From: Spartobacteria bacterium
GTDB taxonomy: Bacteria > Verrucomicrobiota > Verrucomicrobiae > Chthoniobacterales > UBA6821
Direction: 5' to 3'
DNA: 15,580 bases
Assembly: GCA_003136515.1 (NCBI GenBank)
Contig: PLEU01000102.1
Coordinates: 10,100 to 25,679, forward strand
Positions 1-7,115 of this stretch are shown here, piece after piece (position 1 is the first letter of the stretch; every line of letters begins with the position of its first letter). The notes beneath the pieces were generated by a model. The model saw only the letters and a list, made by a program, of their open reading frames with translations. It ran no database searches and had not been told where the DNA came from. A program made the position numbers and the translations under genes.

Positions 1-825
1 AGAATCCATGGAATAGCGACCGCCGACCCAATCCCAAAAACCGAACATATTTGCGGTGTCGATACCGAAAGCGGATACCTTCTCAGCGTTGGTTGAAACG
101 GCCACGAAATGGCTTGCCACGGCCTTCACATCTCCGCCGAGTCCAGCAAGCAGCCATTCACGCGCGCTCCCGGCATTGGTCATGGTCTCCAGAGTCGTGA
201 AAGTTTTTGAGGAAATGATGAAAAGGGTCTCGGCAGGATTGAGATCGTGGACTGCCTCGGCAAAGTCTGTGCCATCGACATTGGATATGAAGCGAAAGGT
301 CAGCGAGCGGTCGCTGTAATGCCTCAACGCCTCATAGGCCATGACCGGGCCAAGATCAGAGCCGCCGATGCCGATATTGAGGACATTCTTGATGCGTTTG
401 CCAGTGAAACCCTTCCACTCACCGCTGCGGATCCGTTCGGCAAAGGCACTCATTGCATCAAGCACCGCATGAACCTCCTTCACGACATCCACCCCATCCA
501 AAGTGATCACCTCCCCCTTAGGCGCACGGAGTGCAACATGGAGCACAGCGCGGTTCTCCGTGATATTGATCTTATCCCCACGGAACATCGAATCACGATA
601 AGCTTCAAGTCCCGACTCTCGGGCCAGATCAACAAGAAGCTTCAGCGTTTCGTCTGTCACCCGGTTTTTAGAATAGTCGAGAAAAAGTCCTGCACCTTCA
701 GCATTCAGTCGTTCGCCACGTCGTGGATCATCGGCAAAAAGCTGCTTGATTGTGATTGACTTGATCGCATCGCGATGGGCCTGCAGGGCTTTCCATGCTG
801 GAAGTTCGTTTGGAGGAGTGCTCAT
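1..825 (-). CDS. pgi: Glucose-6-phosphate isomerase (N-terminal half, cut by window edge)
   Basis: Interconverts glucose 6-phosphate and fructose 6-phosphate in glycolysis and gluconeogenesis, in the cytoplasm. The minus strand reads 275 uninterrupted codons from an ATG at 825-823 to the window edge. Visible family motifs are the sugar-phosphate region [11 protein letters not shown], the phosphate-binding stretch [15 protein letters not shown], and the PGI signature [11 protein letters not shown] just before the edge. A full PGI is about 530-550 residues, so roughly half is present; the catalytic Glu/His/Lys of the C-terminal half lie outside. The chosen ATG gives the expected N-terminus, with a short lead before the helical region, and no other in-frame ATG lies just upstream. 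No good Shine-Dalgarno site precedes it. It is divergent from tsaE across 98 bp. Truncation is due only to the window boundary. Confidence 0.95.
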   Translation of the reverse strand, partial: MSTPPNELPAWKALQAHRDAIKSITIKQLFADDPRRGERLNAEGAGLFLDYSKNRVTDETLKLLVDLARESGLEAYRDSMFRGDKINITENRAVLHVALRAPKGEVITLDGVDVVKEVHAVLDAMSAFAERIRSGEWKGFTGKRIKNVLNIGIGGSDLGPVMAYEALRHYSDRSLTFRFISNVDGTDFAEAVHDLNPAETLFIISSKTFTTLETMTNAGSAREWLLAGLGGDVKAVASHFVAVSTNAEKVSAFGIDTANMFGFWDWVGGRYSMDS

Positions 826-886
826 GGTATGGGTGATAGAGGTTGGTCTGAGGCACGCTCATTCCGAATCTTTCGCTCGGGGAAGA

Positions 887-914
887 TTGCCTCTACGGGT
901 CAGGCAACTAAAAT
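887..914 (+). promoter_or_regulatory. Possible sigma70-like promoter for the tsaE-tsaB-PBP2 run
   Basis: In the 98-bp gap between divergent pgi and tsaE, TTGCCT (887-892, 4 of 6 matches to TTGACA) and TAAAAT (909-914, 5 of 6 to TATAAT) are separated by 16 bp. Initiation about 7 nt after the -10 box would fall near 921, leaving almost no 5' leader before the tsaE ATG at 924. That would agree with the lack of a usable Shine-Dalgarno site there. This is an inference from consensus matching only. Confidence 0.35.
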
Positions 915-923
915 ACCAGGCAA

Positions 924-1382
924 ATGGCAACAGACAAACCTGACACGATCCAGACATCCTCGCATCTCGTTCGTTCTCTAGAAGAGACATCGTTGTTAGT
1001 TGCACGGTTGATGCCGGAATTAATCAAATATTCAGTGGTCAGCCTTGAAGGTCCTCTCGGCGCCGGAAAAACCCATTTTGTCAAAGCCCTCGCGTGGGCC
1101 ATGGGAATCACTGAGGAGGTTACAAGCCCAACGTTTACCCTCATGCACAGCTATGGTTCGAGGGAGCTAAGCCTCCACCACTCCGACTGGTATCGTCTGG
1201 AATCCGAGGAGGAGATACTGGCACTCGGCCTAGAGGAGTACTATGGTGAAGAGCTGATGATCATCGAATGGGGTAATAAATTTCCGGGGCTTCTTCCACG
1301 GGACGTAATTCACATCAGAATCGAGCCCCAGCCTGATGAATCTCGGGTTATCACCTGTTCATTCCCAATCTCCCAACGATGA
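924..1382 (+). CDS. tsaE: tRNA threonylcarbamoyladenosine biosynthesis ATPase TsaE
   Basis: TsaE (YjeE) is the P-loop ATPase that works with TsaB and TsaD to transfer threonylcarbamoyl to A37 of ANN-decoding tRNAs (t6A), in the cytoplasm. The 152-residue product has the family length. Visible are the Walker A motif GPLGAGKT (residues 43-50), the SPTF segment that follows it in this family, a HHSDWYR segment at the place of the usual H-x-D-x-YR, and the IIEW motif (Walker B-like region) near residue 113. The ATG at 924 gives about 42 residues before the P-loop, as expected. There is no clear Shine-Dalgarno site. Its stop lies 4 nt before the preferred tsaB start, so the two are likely co-transcribed and perhaps translationally coupled. 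Confidence 0.95.
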   Translation: MATDKPDTIQTSSHLVRSLEETSLLVARLMPELIKYSVVSLEGPLGAGKTHFVKALAWAMGITEEVTSPTFTLMHSYGSRELSLHHSDWYRLESEEEILALGLEEYYGEELMIIEWGNKFPGLLPRDVIHIRIEPQPDESRVITCSFPISQR

Positions 1383-1386
1383 GCCG

Positions 1387-2010
1387 GTGAAGATACTTTC
1401 TCTCGACTCCTCATCCTGCGTCGCCTCAATTGCCTGCGTCATTACCGACGAATTGAACATGGAGATTCCATTCAGGGTTGACACACAACACAAGCGTTCC
1501 GATTCGTCGGCCCTTTTCGCCGGACTTCAATCAGCTGTCATGAACACTGGCCTACCCGAAGCCGTCTGCGTAGGTCTCGGGCCAGGTTCCTACAATGGTC
1601 TTAGGGCGGGTATTGCCGCATCAAGGGCCTTTGCCACTGCCCTAGAAATTCCACTTTTCGGCATTCCCTCCCCGCTGGCGCTGCCCGGACCTGACTCTGG
1701 CTTCTGGGCTGTAGGAGATGCTCGCGGTGGACATTATTGGATTGCCTGCGTTCAGCATGGAACGTTTGTGGCTGAGCCGATGCTTCTCTCCCCACTTGAG
1801 ATTGCAGCTCACCTTCAAACCATGAGCGACTTTCCAATTCTCGCTTCAGCACCGCTGCATGATCTCGCAGACCTCAGGATCGCCACCCCAGATGCCGTCC
1901 GACTTGCAATCCTTGCAAAAAGAGCCGATCCCATTATGGGCACTCCTGAACCGCTTTATCTCAAGCCCCCTAGCATTACCCTCCCCCGAACTCGCTCCGC
2001 CGGAATATGA
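1387..2010 (+). CDS. tsaB: tRNA threonylcarbamoyladenosine biosynthesis protein TsaB
   Basis: TsaB is the catalytically silent ASKHA-fold partner that dimerises with TsaD and recruits TsaE in t6A synthesis. From the GTG at 1387 the protein has 207 residues and begins MKILSLDSSS, the typical TsaB N-terminus. The family stretch GLGPGSYNGLRAGIAASRA is clear, followed by a variable C-terminal half ending in a YLKPPS-type tail. An ATG at 1336 in the same frame would add 17 residues of non-family sequence and overlap tsaE by 47 nt, so I prefer GTG; an ATG at 1379 is out of frame. The TGA stop (2008-2010) overlaps the ATG of the next gene as ATGA, which argues for coupled translation with the PBP2 gene. 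Identity is firm; the exact start is less so. Confidence 0.9.
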   Translation: MKILSLDSSSCVASIACVITDELNMEIPFRVDTQHKRSDSSALFAGLQSAVMNTGLPEAVCVGLGPGSYNGLRAGIAASRAFATALEIPLFGIPSPLALPGPDSGFWAVGDARGGHYWIACVQHGTFVAEPMLLSPLEIAAHLQTMSDFPILASAPLHDLADLRIATPDAVRLAILAKRADPIMGTPEPLYLKPPSITLPRTRSAGI

Positions 2011-3881
2011 AACTCAAGTTTCCAGTTTTTCTTGCCCTAGTTGTATCCCTGATCCTTCTTCCTTGCTCGGGCCAAATCGATGGCACAAGCACCGCCAGTG
2101 ACTCCACCAATGCAGTCGATGAAAATCCCAAGCCAACATGGGAAACACAGAAACAGGCTCGCACCTTTCAACTTGGCATTCCTGCACCACGCGGGCAGAT
2201 AACAGATCGCACCGGTTTTCCTCTTGCTCAAAGCCGTCTAAGCTACAACCTCGCACTCCAGTTTCCCACCCCGCTTACATGGGACGACACGAGGGTCGTT
2301 GAATTTGCGAGACAGCAGATCACCTTTGCCAAGGGGCTTTTCGGGCGTCCGATCACCGTCAGCGATCAGACAATTCTCAACCACTACCGGAACCGTGGTC
2401 TTCTCCCCTTGACCCTGCTGGAGGATCTTCAACCGGAAGAACTTGCAGTCGCCCGCCGAGGACTGACCAGCGCCCTCATCCTTCAACAGGTCTATGCCCG
2501 GCTTTATCCGAACGGGGAACTTGCCGCTCATATCATTGGATACACAGGCAAGGAGGCTCCGCTATCCATCCGTCCAATAGAAAACAAGGATCTGATATTC
2601 ACCGAAAGCGAGGGGCGTGAGGGTATCGAACAGACCTTTGACTACCAGCTCAAGGGGCAACCAGGCAGCCTTCACGTCACCTACGATGCGGACGGGAATA
2701 AATCTTCGGAACGCATCGCCGAGCCTCCCATTCCAGGTGACAATGTCATTACGACCATTGACGCAAATCTTCAGCGAATCTGTGAGAAAGTGCTGAAGGA
2801 AAATTGTAAAAAAGGAGCCATTGTGATCATCGATCCTTGGACTGGCGAAATCCACGCCATGGCATCCTGGCCTGAATACAACCCAAACCACTTCGTCCCA
2901 ATCCTTAATCCGCAGATTTATAAGCAGATCAGCGACGATCCTGACGTACCCCTGCTGCCTCGCGCCTACCGTTCCGCCTATCCACCAGGGTCTACCTTTA
3001 AAACATTCGTGGGCCTTGCCGGATTTCAATCAGGCAAGCTGACCGCCAAAGATATTTACAGCGGCCCCACGGCTATCGACATCGGTAATTTTACATTTCA
3101 TAACTGGAAAAAATACGATGCGGGAAGACTGAATTTTGTCGAAGCCCTTACCCAGTCATGCAATACGTGGTTTATTCAGGCGGGACTAAAAATCGGTGCC
3201 ACCAACATCATTGAAACCACTTCGCGACTGGGACTTGGGAAGAAGACTGGAATACCCTTGAAAGCCGAGGATGTTGGCAACATTCCCAATGACGCCTACA
3301 TGCTCCGTGTGCAAAAACGGAGAATACTCAAGGGGGACGTTGCTAACATGAGCATCGGTCAGGGAGACATACTTATCACTCCCCTCCAGATGGCCCAAGC
3401 CTATGGAATCATAGCCACGGGGGGAGAGTTCCATCAGACACGCCTGATAAAGCAGATACAGGATATCAACAATAAGGTCGTTGCCGCTTATCCCGACCGC
3501 ATACGCGATGATCTGCGAATCAAACCCGATGATTTGGAAACTATACGAAAGGCCCTTATAGATGTCACAGAAGATGGGCAGGGAACCGCCCATATGGCCC
3601 AAGTAAAGGGTACGACCGTTGCAGGAAAAACGGGTACTGCCCAGTGGGGTCCGAAGGATAAACAACGCACCGCCGCCTGGTTTGCAGGTTTCGTTCCGGC
3701 ACAGAATCCGCAGTATGCCTTTGCAGCGGTCTACGAAGGTGACCCCGGCGACAATACTGTCCATGGCGGCACACGTGCTGCACCTATGATCGGCAAAGTC
3801 CTTAAAGAGGTCTATGGAGCGAAGGATACAAATAACAGCGACACCAACAGCACCCAGGCCCCAGTCGACGAATCAAATTAG
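2007..3881 (+). CDS. mrdA: Penicillin-binding protein 2-like peptidoglycan DD-transpeptidase
   Basis: Class B PBP that cross-links peptidoglycan stem peptides outside the inner membrane, most like the elongation PBP2. It is 624 residues long. A hydrophobic N-terminal segment (about 5-19) is followed by the pedestal motif PRGQITDRTG, a dimerisation-type region, and the transpeptidase domain. All three active-site motifs are present: SxxK as STFK (Ser329, Lys332), SxN as SCN (384-386) and KTG (541-543). The last 20 residues are polar and low in complexity. The start overlaps the tsaB stop by ATGA. Two things are odd. No rodA, mreC or mreD neighbour is visible, and the N-terminus looks like a short signal peptide ending LLPCSG, with Cys20, instead of the usual cytoplasmic tail plus transmembrane anchor. 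Class B PBP is firm; PBP2 over FtsI rests on overall similarity. Confidence 0.9.
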   Translation: MKLKFPVFLALVVSLILLPCSGQIDGTSTASDSTNAVDENPKPTWETQKQARTFQLGIPAPRGQITDRTGFPLAQSRLSYNLALQFPTPLTWDDTRVVEFARQQITFAKGLFGRPITVSDQTILNHYRNRGLLPLTLLEDLQPEELAVARRGLTSALILQQVYARLYPNGELAAHIIGYTGKEAPLSIRPIENKDLIFTESEGREGIEQTFDYQLKGQPGSLHVTYDADGNKSSERIAEPPIPGDNVITTIDANLQRICEKVLKENCKKGAIVIIDPWTGEIHAMASWPEYNPNHFVPILNPQIYKQISDDPDVPLLPRAYRSAYPPGSTFKTFVGLAGFQSGKLTAKDIYSGPTAIDIGNFTFHNWKKYDAGRLNFVEALTQSCNTWFIQAGLKIGATNIIETTSRLGLGKKTGIPLKAEDVGNIPNDAYMLRVQKRRILKGDVANMSIGQGDILITPLQMAQAYGIIATGGEFHQTRLIKQIQDINNKVVAAYPDRIRDDLRIKPDDLETIRKALIDVTEDGQGTAHMAQVKGTTVAGKTGTAQWGPKDKQRTAAWFAGFVPAQNPQYAFAAVYEGDPGDNTVHGGTRAAPMIGKVLKEVYGAKDTNNSDTNSTQAPVDESN

Positions 3882-4043
3882 CATTTAAGGATTCTAAATT
3901 TACTATTCCGGGGAGAAGTCACCCTGAGTAATGGCTCTTCTCAAATAAAAGAAGTATTCGATGAGGGGAAAGGTACCTGCGTGACGCTGTAGGCTACACC
4001 GAACGAGGAAACAGTAACAGTGAACCGCTCCGAAATGAGCAGC
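3882..4043. other. Convergent intergenic gap between PBP2 gene and lipA
   Basis: A 162-bp gap between two convergent genes. It holds an imperfect inverted repeat, GAGAAG (3913-3918) and CTTCTC (3937-3942), with an 18-nt loop and no T-run on either strand, so I do not call it a terminator. I see no ORF, tRNA or other recognisable element here. Confidence 0.5.
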
Positions 4044-4955
4044 CTAACTCAACCCCATCGATTCAATGGGGTTAAAGTCGGATGCATGATACGAACTACG
4101 CACCAGAGGACCGCTAGCCACATGGGTGAAGCCTTTCTTGCGGGCAATATCGCCATAGAGTGCGAAGGTTTCTGGCGTGATATATTCCACGACAGGAAGA
4201 TGCTGGGGACTTGGGCGGAGATACTGACCAAGAGTTAGGACGCTGACGTTGGACTCCCGCAGATCATCCATGGCCTGAAAGAGTTCATTCTCCTTTTCTC
4301 CCAAGCCGAGCATAAGTCCACTTTTGGTGACCATCTTGAGGCCCGCAAACTCTGCGAGTTCACGTGCACGTTTGAGAAAATCGAGCGAAAGTCGGTATTT
4401 GGCGCGAGAGCGCACCATCGGGGTAAGGCGATCCACTGTCTCCAAGTTGTGGTTAAAGATATGAGGGACAGCATCAATAACGGTCTGAAGGGAGGATTCC
4501 TTGCCGTTAAAATCGGGTGTGAGGATCTCGATGATGATGGTGTCATCCATCGCGCGGATTGCCTTAATCGTTCGGGCGAAGTGATCGGCTCCACCGTCGG
4601 GAATGTCATCGCGGGCCACGGCAGTGACTACAACATGTTTCAGCTTCATTCGGCGCACCGCCTCGGCGACACGCTCCGGTTCATCATGCTCCAGCGGGAA
4701 GGGCTTAGCCGTATCGACGGCGCAGAAACCGCACGCACGCGTGCAGCGGTCTCCGGCGATCATCAGAGTCGCGGTGCCACCGCTCCAACATTCCCAGCGA
4801 TTTGGACATTGGGCGCTTTCGCAGACGGTGTGCAGGCGCAGATCTGAAATCATCGCCTTGGTCGAGAAGAAGATCGGATTGGAAGGCAGTCGCACCTTGA
4901 TCCAGTCGGGCTTTCGCTCCTGATGGAGTGCGGGGTCGATCTTGGGAGTGGCCAT
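4044..4955 (-). CDS. lipA: Lipoyl synthase
   Basis: Radical SAM enzyme that inserts two sulfur atoms into protein-bound octanoyl groups, making the lipoyl cofactor of the pyruvate and 2-oxoglutarate dehydrogenases and the glycine cleavage system. The 303-residue product shows the auxiliary-cluster cysteines in CESAQCPNRWEC (Cys45, Cys50, Cys56), the radical SAM motif CTRACGFC (Cys71, Cys75, Cys78), and the C-terminal RSSYHA motif (286-291) whose serine ligates the auxiliary cluster. Length and N-terminus fit the family. An AGGAG-type site (complement of 4967-4973) stands about 12 nt before the ATG, the clearest Shine-Dalgarno site in the window. It lies 79 bp downstream of recR on the same strand and could be co-transcribed. 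No lipB or lipoylated-enzyme gene is adjacent. Confidence 0.97.
   Translation of the reverse strand: MATPKIDPALHQERKPDWIKVRLPSNPIFFSTKAMISDLRLHTVCESAQCPNRWECWSGGTATLMIAGDRCTRACGFCAVDTAKPFPLEHDEPERVAEAVRRMKLKHVVVTAVARDDIPDGGADHFARTIKAIRAMDDTIIIEILTPDFNGKESSLQTVIDAVPHIFNHNLETVDRLTPMVRSRAKYRLSLDFLKRARELAEFAGLKMVTKSGLMLGLGEKENELFQAMDDLRESNVSVLTLGQYLRPSPQHLPVVEYITPETFALYGDIARKKGFTHVASGPLVRSSYHASDFNPIESMGLS
4051..4073. repeat. Perfect 8-bp inverted repeat at the 3' end of lipA
   Basis: AACCCCAT (4051-4058) and ATGGGGTT (4066-4073) form a perfect 8-bp stem with a 7-nt loop. It lies inside the last codons of lipA, at the junction with the convergent PBP2 gene. There is no U-tract on either strand, so a classical intrinsic terminator is not supported. 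A transcript-end stabilising hairpin is possible. Confidence 0.4.
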
Positions 4956-4966
4956 GAGAAACTAGA

Positions 4967-4973
4967 TTCCTCC
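4967..4973 (-). promoter_or_regulatory. Ribosome binding site of lipA
   Basis: On the minus strand this reads GGAGGAA and lies about 12 nt from the lipA ATG (4955-4953), a slightly long spacing. It is notable because most other starts in this window have no comparable site. Confidence 0.5.
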
Positions 4974-5034
4974 GAAGCGGCTCCTGCTTCCAGTCAAAAG
5001 ATTCGATAATTTCCTGACGCGCTAAGGTAATATC

Positions 5035-5649
5035 TTACTTCGATCCGTAGGATCCGCGATTGGCTAGCGCGCGATGCAGAGTTATTTGATCAGCCTGATC
5101 CACTCCTCCTCCGGCAGGAAGTCCTTGGGCGATACGAGTCACATGGACGCCAGTGGGGGCGAGTAGTTCTGCAAGATAATGGGCTGTCGCCTCACCTTCC
5201 ACGTCGACGCCCAGTGCGAGAATCACCTCGGAAGGCCGCTCTTCACCTACTCGCTCCAAAAGCTCCGCAATACGGAGTTGCTCGGGACCTATCCCTTCAA
5301 GTGGAGAAAGCCTTCCACCAAGTGCATGATAACGCCCTCGGAAGACGCCTGTCCGTTCGAGCGGAAGAATATCCGTGGCTGATTCAACGATGCAGAGTTC
5401 ACGTCCTGCGCGCTCTGCATCCCGGCAAAGAAGACATTCCTCCTGTTCGGAAAAAAATCCGCAAAGTCGGCAGGTCTTCAGGTTCTCGCTGGCCTGGGCA
5501 ATGGCACTCAGAAGATGGTCGGTCTTGGCATCCGGCGAGCGAAGGAGCCAGAGGGCTATGCGCTCCGCACTGCGAGGACCGATACCCGGAAGACGTCGAA
5601 ACTGGCGTACGAGTTCCCGGAAGGAATCGGGATATTGGAGGAAAGACAC
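5035..5649 (-). CDS. recR: Recombination mediator protein RecR
   Basis: RecR works with RecO and RecF to load RecA onto SSB-coated single-stranded DNA at gaps. The 204-residue product has the family length and domain order: an N-terminal helix-hairpin-helix around LPGIGPRSAERIALWLL (residues 20-36), a C4 zinc finger CRLC...CLLC (Cys60, Cys63, Cys72, Cys75), a Toprim domain starting near CIVESATD, with GRLSPLEGIGP inside it, and the Walker B-like C-terminal GLPAGGGVDQAD segment. The start is a GTG at 5649-5647 (MSFLQYPDS); no in-frame ATG fits better. It lies 86 bp downstream of the cyclase-like gene and 79 bp upstream of lipA, all on the same strand. The short gaps show no strong terminator. 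No dnaX or YbaB gene, the common recR partners, is adjacent. Confidence 0.96.
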   Translation of the reverse strand: MSFLQYPDSFRELVRQFRRLPGIGPRSAERIALWLLRSPDAKTDHLLSAIAQASENLKTCRLCGFFSEQEECLLCRDAERAGRELCIVESATDILPLERTGVFRGRYHALGGRLSPLEGIGPEQLRIAELLERVGEERPSEVILALGVDVEGEATAHYLAELLAPTGVHVTRIAQGLPAGGGVDQADQITLHRALANRGSYGSK

Positions 5650-5735
5650 GGTAAATAATGACGGATGATGAATGAAGAGCCAAACTGAGCATGCTGACTT
5701 TTCTAAATTCTTACGTTTTTATTCTGCATTTCTCC

Positions 5736-7004
5736 TCACACTACCTCGGCAAGCAGTGCCTGCTCCGGGGTCTGTTCATCCTCACCGCGACGGGCTCGCT
5801 CTACACGCTCCAGATAATAATCAAGCACCTTGTCCGGAATACCGGCTATACGCGCCGAGGAGAGGGCGTTGATAGATTCCTCCCACTTGCGTTCCCGGAA
5901 AAAAATTACTCCCTTCCAGAATTGGTCGCGACTCCTTTCTCGCTCCGTAGAGAGAGAATTTTTGGGTGCAAGAAATTCGTAAAGTTCGACCCTGCGGCGG
6001 CTTCCGGCCCGCTGAAGCAGATCGATGGGGCGTCCCTCAACGGTGGTTGAAGCCAGTTCGTAAGAGGCGGGGCCTGCCAGAATACGGCAACCATAGTGGG
6101 CGCATGCGGCAGAAAGATGACGGGCAAATTCCACCACCGGGCCGGATACACTGTAGCGACCAACACGCGCCCCACCGTAGGCTGCGGCGATCATCGCGCC
6201 GGAGTTCACACCAATCCGAAAATCAAGGCGTTTCTGCCAGAGTGTGTCACATTCCCTGTTGAGTTCCTCAAGGCGAATAACTAGATCGATGGCTGCCCTC
6301 GCTGCCTTGGATCCATGATTGATGCTCCCCTCAACAGGCAGCGGAGCTCCAAAGATAACCCGGATGCTCTCGCCCGAGCACTCATCGAGATACCCGCCTA
6401 CATCGACAAGGAAGTCTGAGGCAGTGCGCAGGTAGAGATTCATAAGGGCAACGTAATCTGGCGCTGCGAGCACCTCCATCAGCTCGACATGATTGTGAAT
6501 CGTACAAACAAGCACAGAGGCTTCGTGCAACTCGCCGGGAAAATCAACCGACCGACTACCATCTACGAGACGCCTAAACATTTCCGGACGCAAACGCTGT
6601 CCAAAAAGCCTCCGCAGTGCGGGCTCACGTGACCCGAAAGACGTTCTTTCAAAAAGTGCAACAGCAATAACTCCCAACAAAATGGCCACTATCCCGGAGA
6701 TCGGATCAAAAAAGCTGTTATATAGAGATGCAACCCAGGAGGCACCCAGTAACAGCGTGATGGCACACAGGGCCAGAAATAGTATTTCGCGCCGACTGGA
6801 ATGCAGGGCGACCCAGAGCGTTAGAAGAAGTAGCAGTAGGGAGCCGGTCAGAATCTGAAGTTTCCCGCAGGGGGCAAAGGTTGACGCATGGATAAAATTT
6901 TTCCAGAACGCACCGCAAGACTCTAGGTGCCCCCAGTAAAAAAACATGGCCAGCAAGAGGCAGGTGATTGCCGCCAGGAAAAAAAATGACTTAAGCTGCC
7001 TCAT
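5736..7004 (-). CDS. Membrane-bound class III adenylate/guanylate cyclase-like protein, probably catalytically dead
   Basis: A 422-residue protein with about four predicted membrane helices (roughly 6-24, 50-67, 73-93, 100-118), a short outer loop (25-49, with Cys30 and Cys46), a class III cyclase homology domain (about 158-345), and a TPR-like tail (358-405). The last three helices and the RRLFGQRLRPEMFRRL linker resemble the region that joins CHASE2 sensors to cyclases, but no CHASE2 domain is present. The cyclase fold is recognisable (GGYLDECSGESIRVIFGAP; FRIGVNSG; GRYSVSGPVVEFARHL). By my alignment the key residues are changed: first metal Asp to Thr168, second metal Asp to Glu212, substrate-selecting Asp to Ser285, transition-state Asn to Glu292 and Arg to His296. 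It is therefore likely a ligand- or partner-binding pseudo-enzyme. It follows the kinase and a miniprotein with almost no gap. Confidence 0.8.
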   Translation of the reverse strand: MRQLKSFFFLAAITCLLLAMFFYWGHLESCGAFWKNFIHASTFAPCGKLQILTGSLLLLLLTLWVALHSSRREILFLALCAITLLLGASWVASLYNSFFDPISGIVAILLGVIAVALFERTSFGSREPALRRLFGQRLRPEMFRRLVDGSRSVDFPGELHEASVLVCTIHNHVELMEVLAAPDYVALMNLYLRTASDFLVDVGGYLDECSGESIRVIFGAPLPVEGSINHGSKAARAAIDLVIRLEELNRECDTLWQKRLDFRIGVNSGAMIAAAYGGARVGRYSVSGPVVEFARHLSAACAHYGCRILAGPASYELASTTVEGRPIDLLQRAGSRRRVELYEFLAPKNSLSTERERSRDQFWKGVIFFRERKWEESINALSSARIAGIPDKVLDYYLERVERARRGEDEQTPEQALLAEVV

Positions 7005-7016
7005 GATTGGGGGTTG

Positions 7017-7115
7017 CTAGGATGTATAATCAATGTCAGGAAGATTTTCACTAAGGGGAAAGAGAATCAAGGCCGCAACAGCAATGGTCAACAGCAGAGC
7101 ATAAAATTCATTCAC
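7017..7115 (-). CDS. Candidate 32-residue single-span membrane miniprotein
   Basis: An unrecognised small ORF that fills the space between the kinase and the cyclase-like gene. It starts with GTG (7115-7113), overlapping the kinase TGA by four bases as GTGA, and ends at TAG (7019-7017), 12 nt before the cyclase ATG. The product has a three-residue polar start, a hydrophobic stretch of about 17 residues (FYALLLTIAVAALILFP), and an acidic tail (SENLPDIDYTS), so it looks like one short transmembrane helix. Support comes from the stop/start overlap, the tight downstream spacing and the membrane-like composition. No independent Shine-Dalgarno site is visible, and conservation could not be tested. 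An ATG at 7111 is in another frame and gives only 7 codons. It may also be non-coding spacer. Confidence 0.45.
   Translation of the reverse strand: MNEFYALLLTIAVAALILFPLSENLPDIDYTS

Noticed and set aside
247..759. 170-codon plus-strand frame at the left end
   Set aside because: Lies antisense to pgi, which shows clear family motifs across the same bases.
2562..3029. 155-codon minus-strand frame inside the PBP2 gene
   Set aside because: Antisense shadow of a well-supported coding region with no family features.
3186..3764. 192-codon open frame on the minus strand inside the PBP2 gene
   Set aside because: Fully antisense to a gene with all three transpeptidase motifs; no recognisable domain; typical shadow frame.
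3913..3942. Inverted repeat GAGAAG/CTTCTC as a terminator
   Set aside because: Six-base stem, 18-nt loop and no T-run on either strand.
5688..5735. Short ORF after the cyclase-like stop, preceded by GGAGAA, on the minus strand
   Set aside because: Only eight codons and no supporting feature; likely chance.
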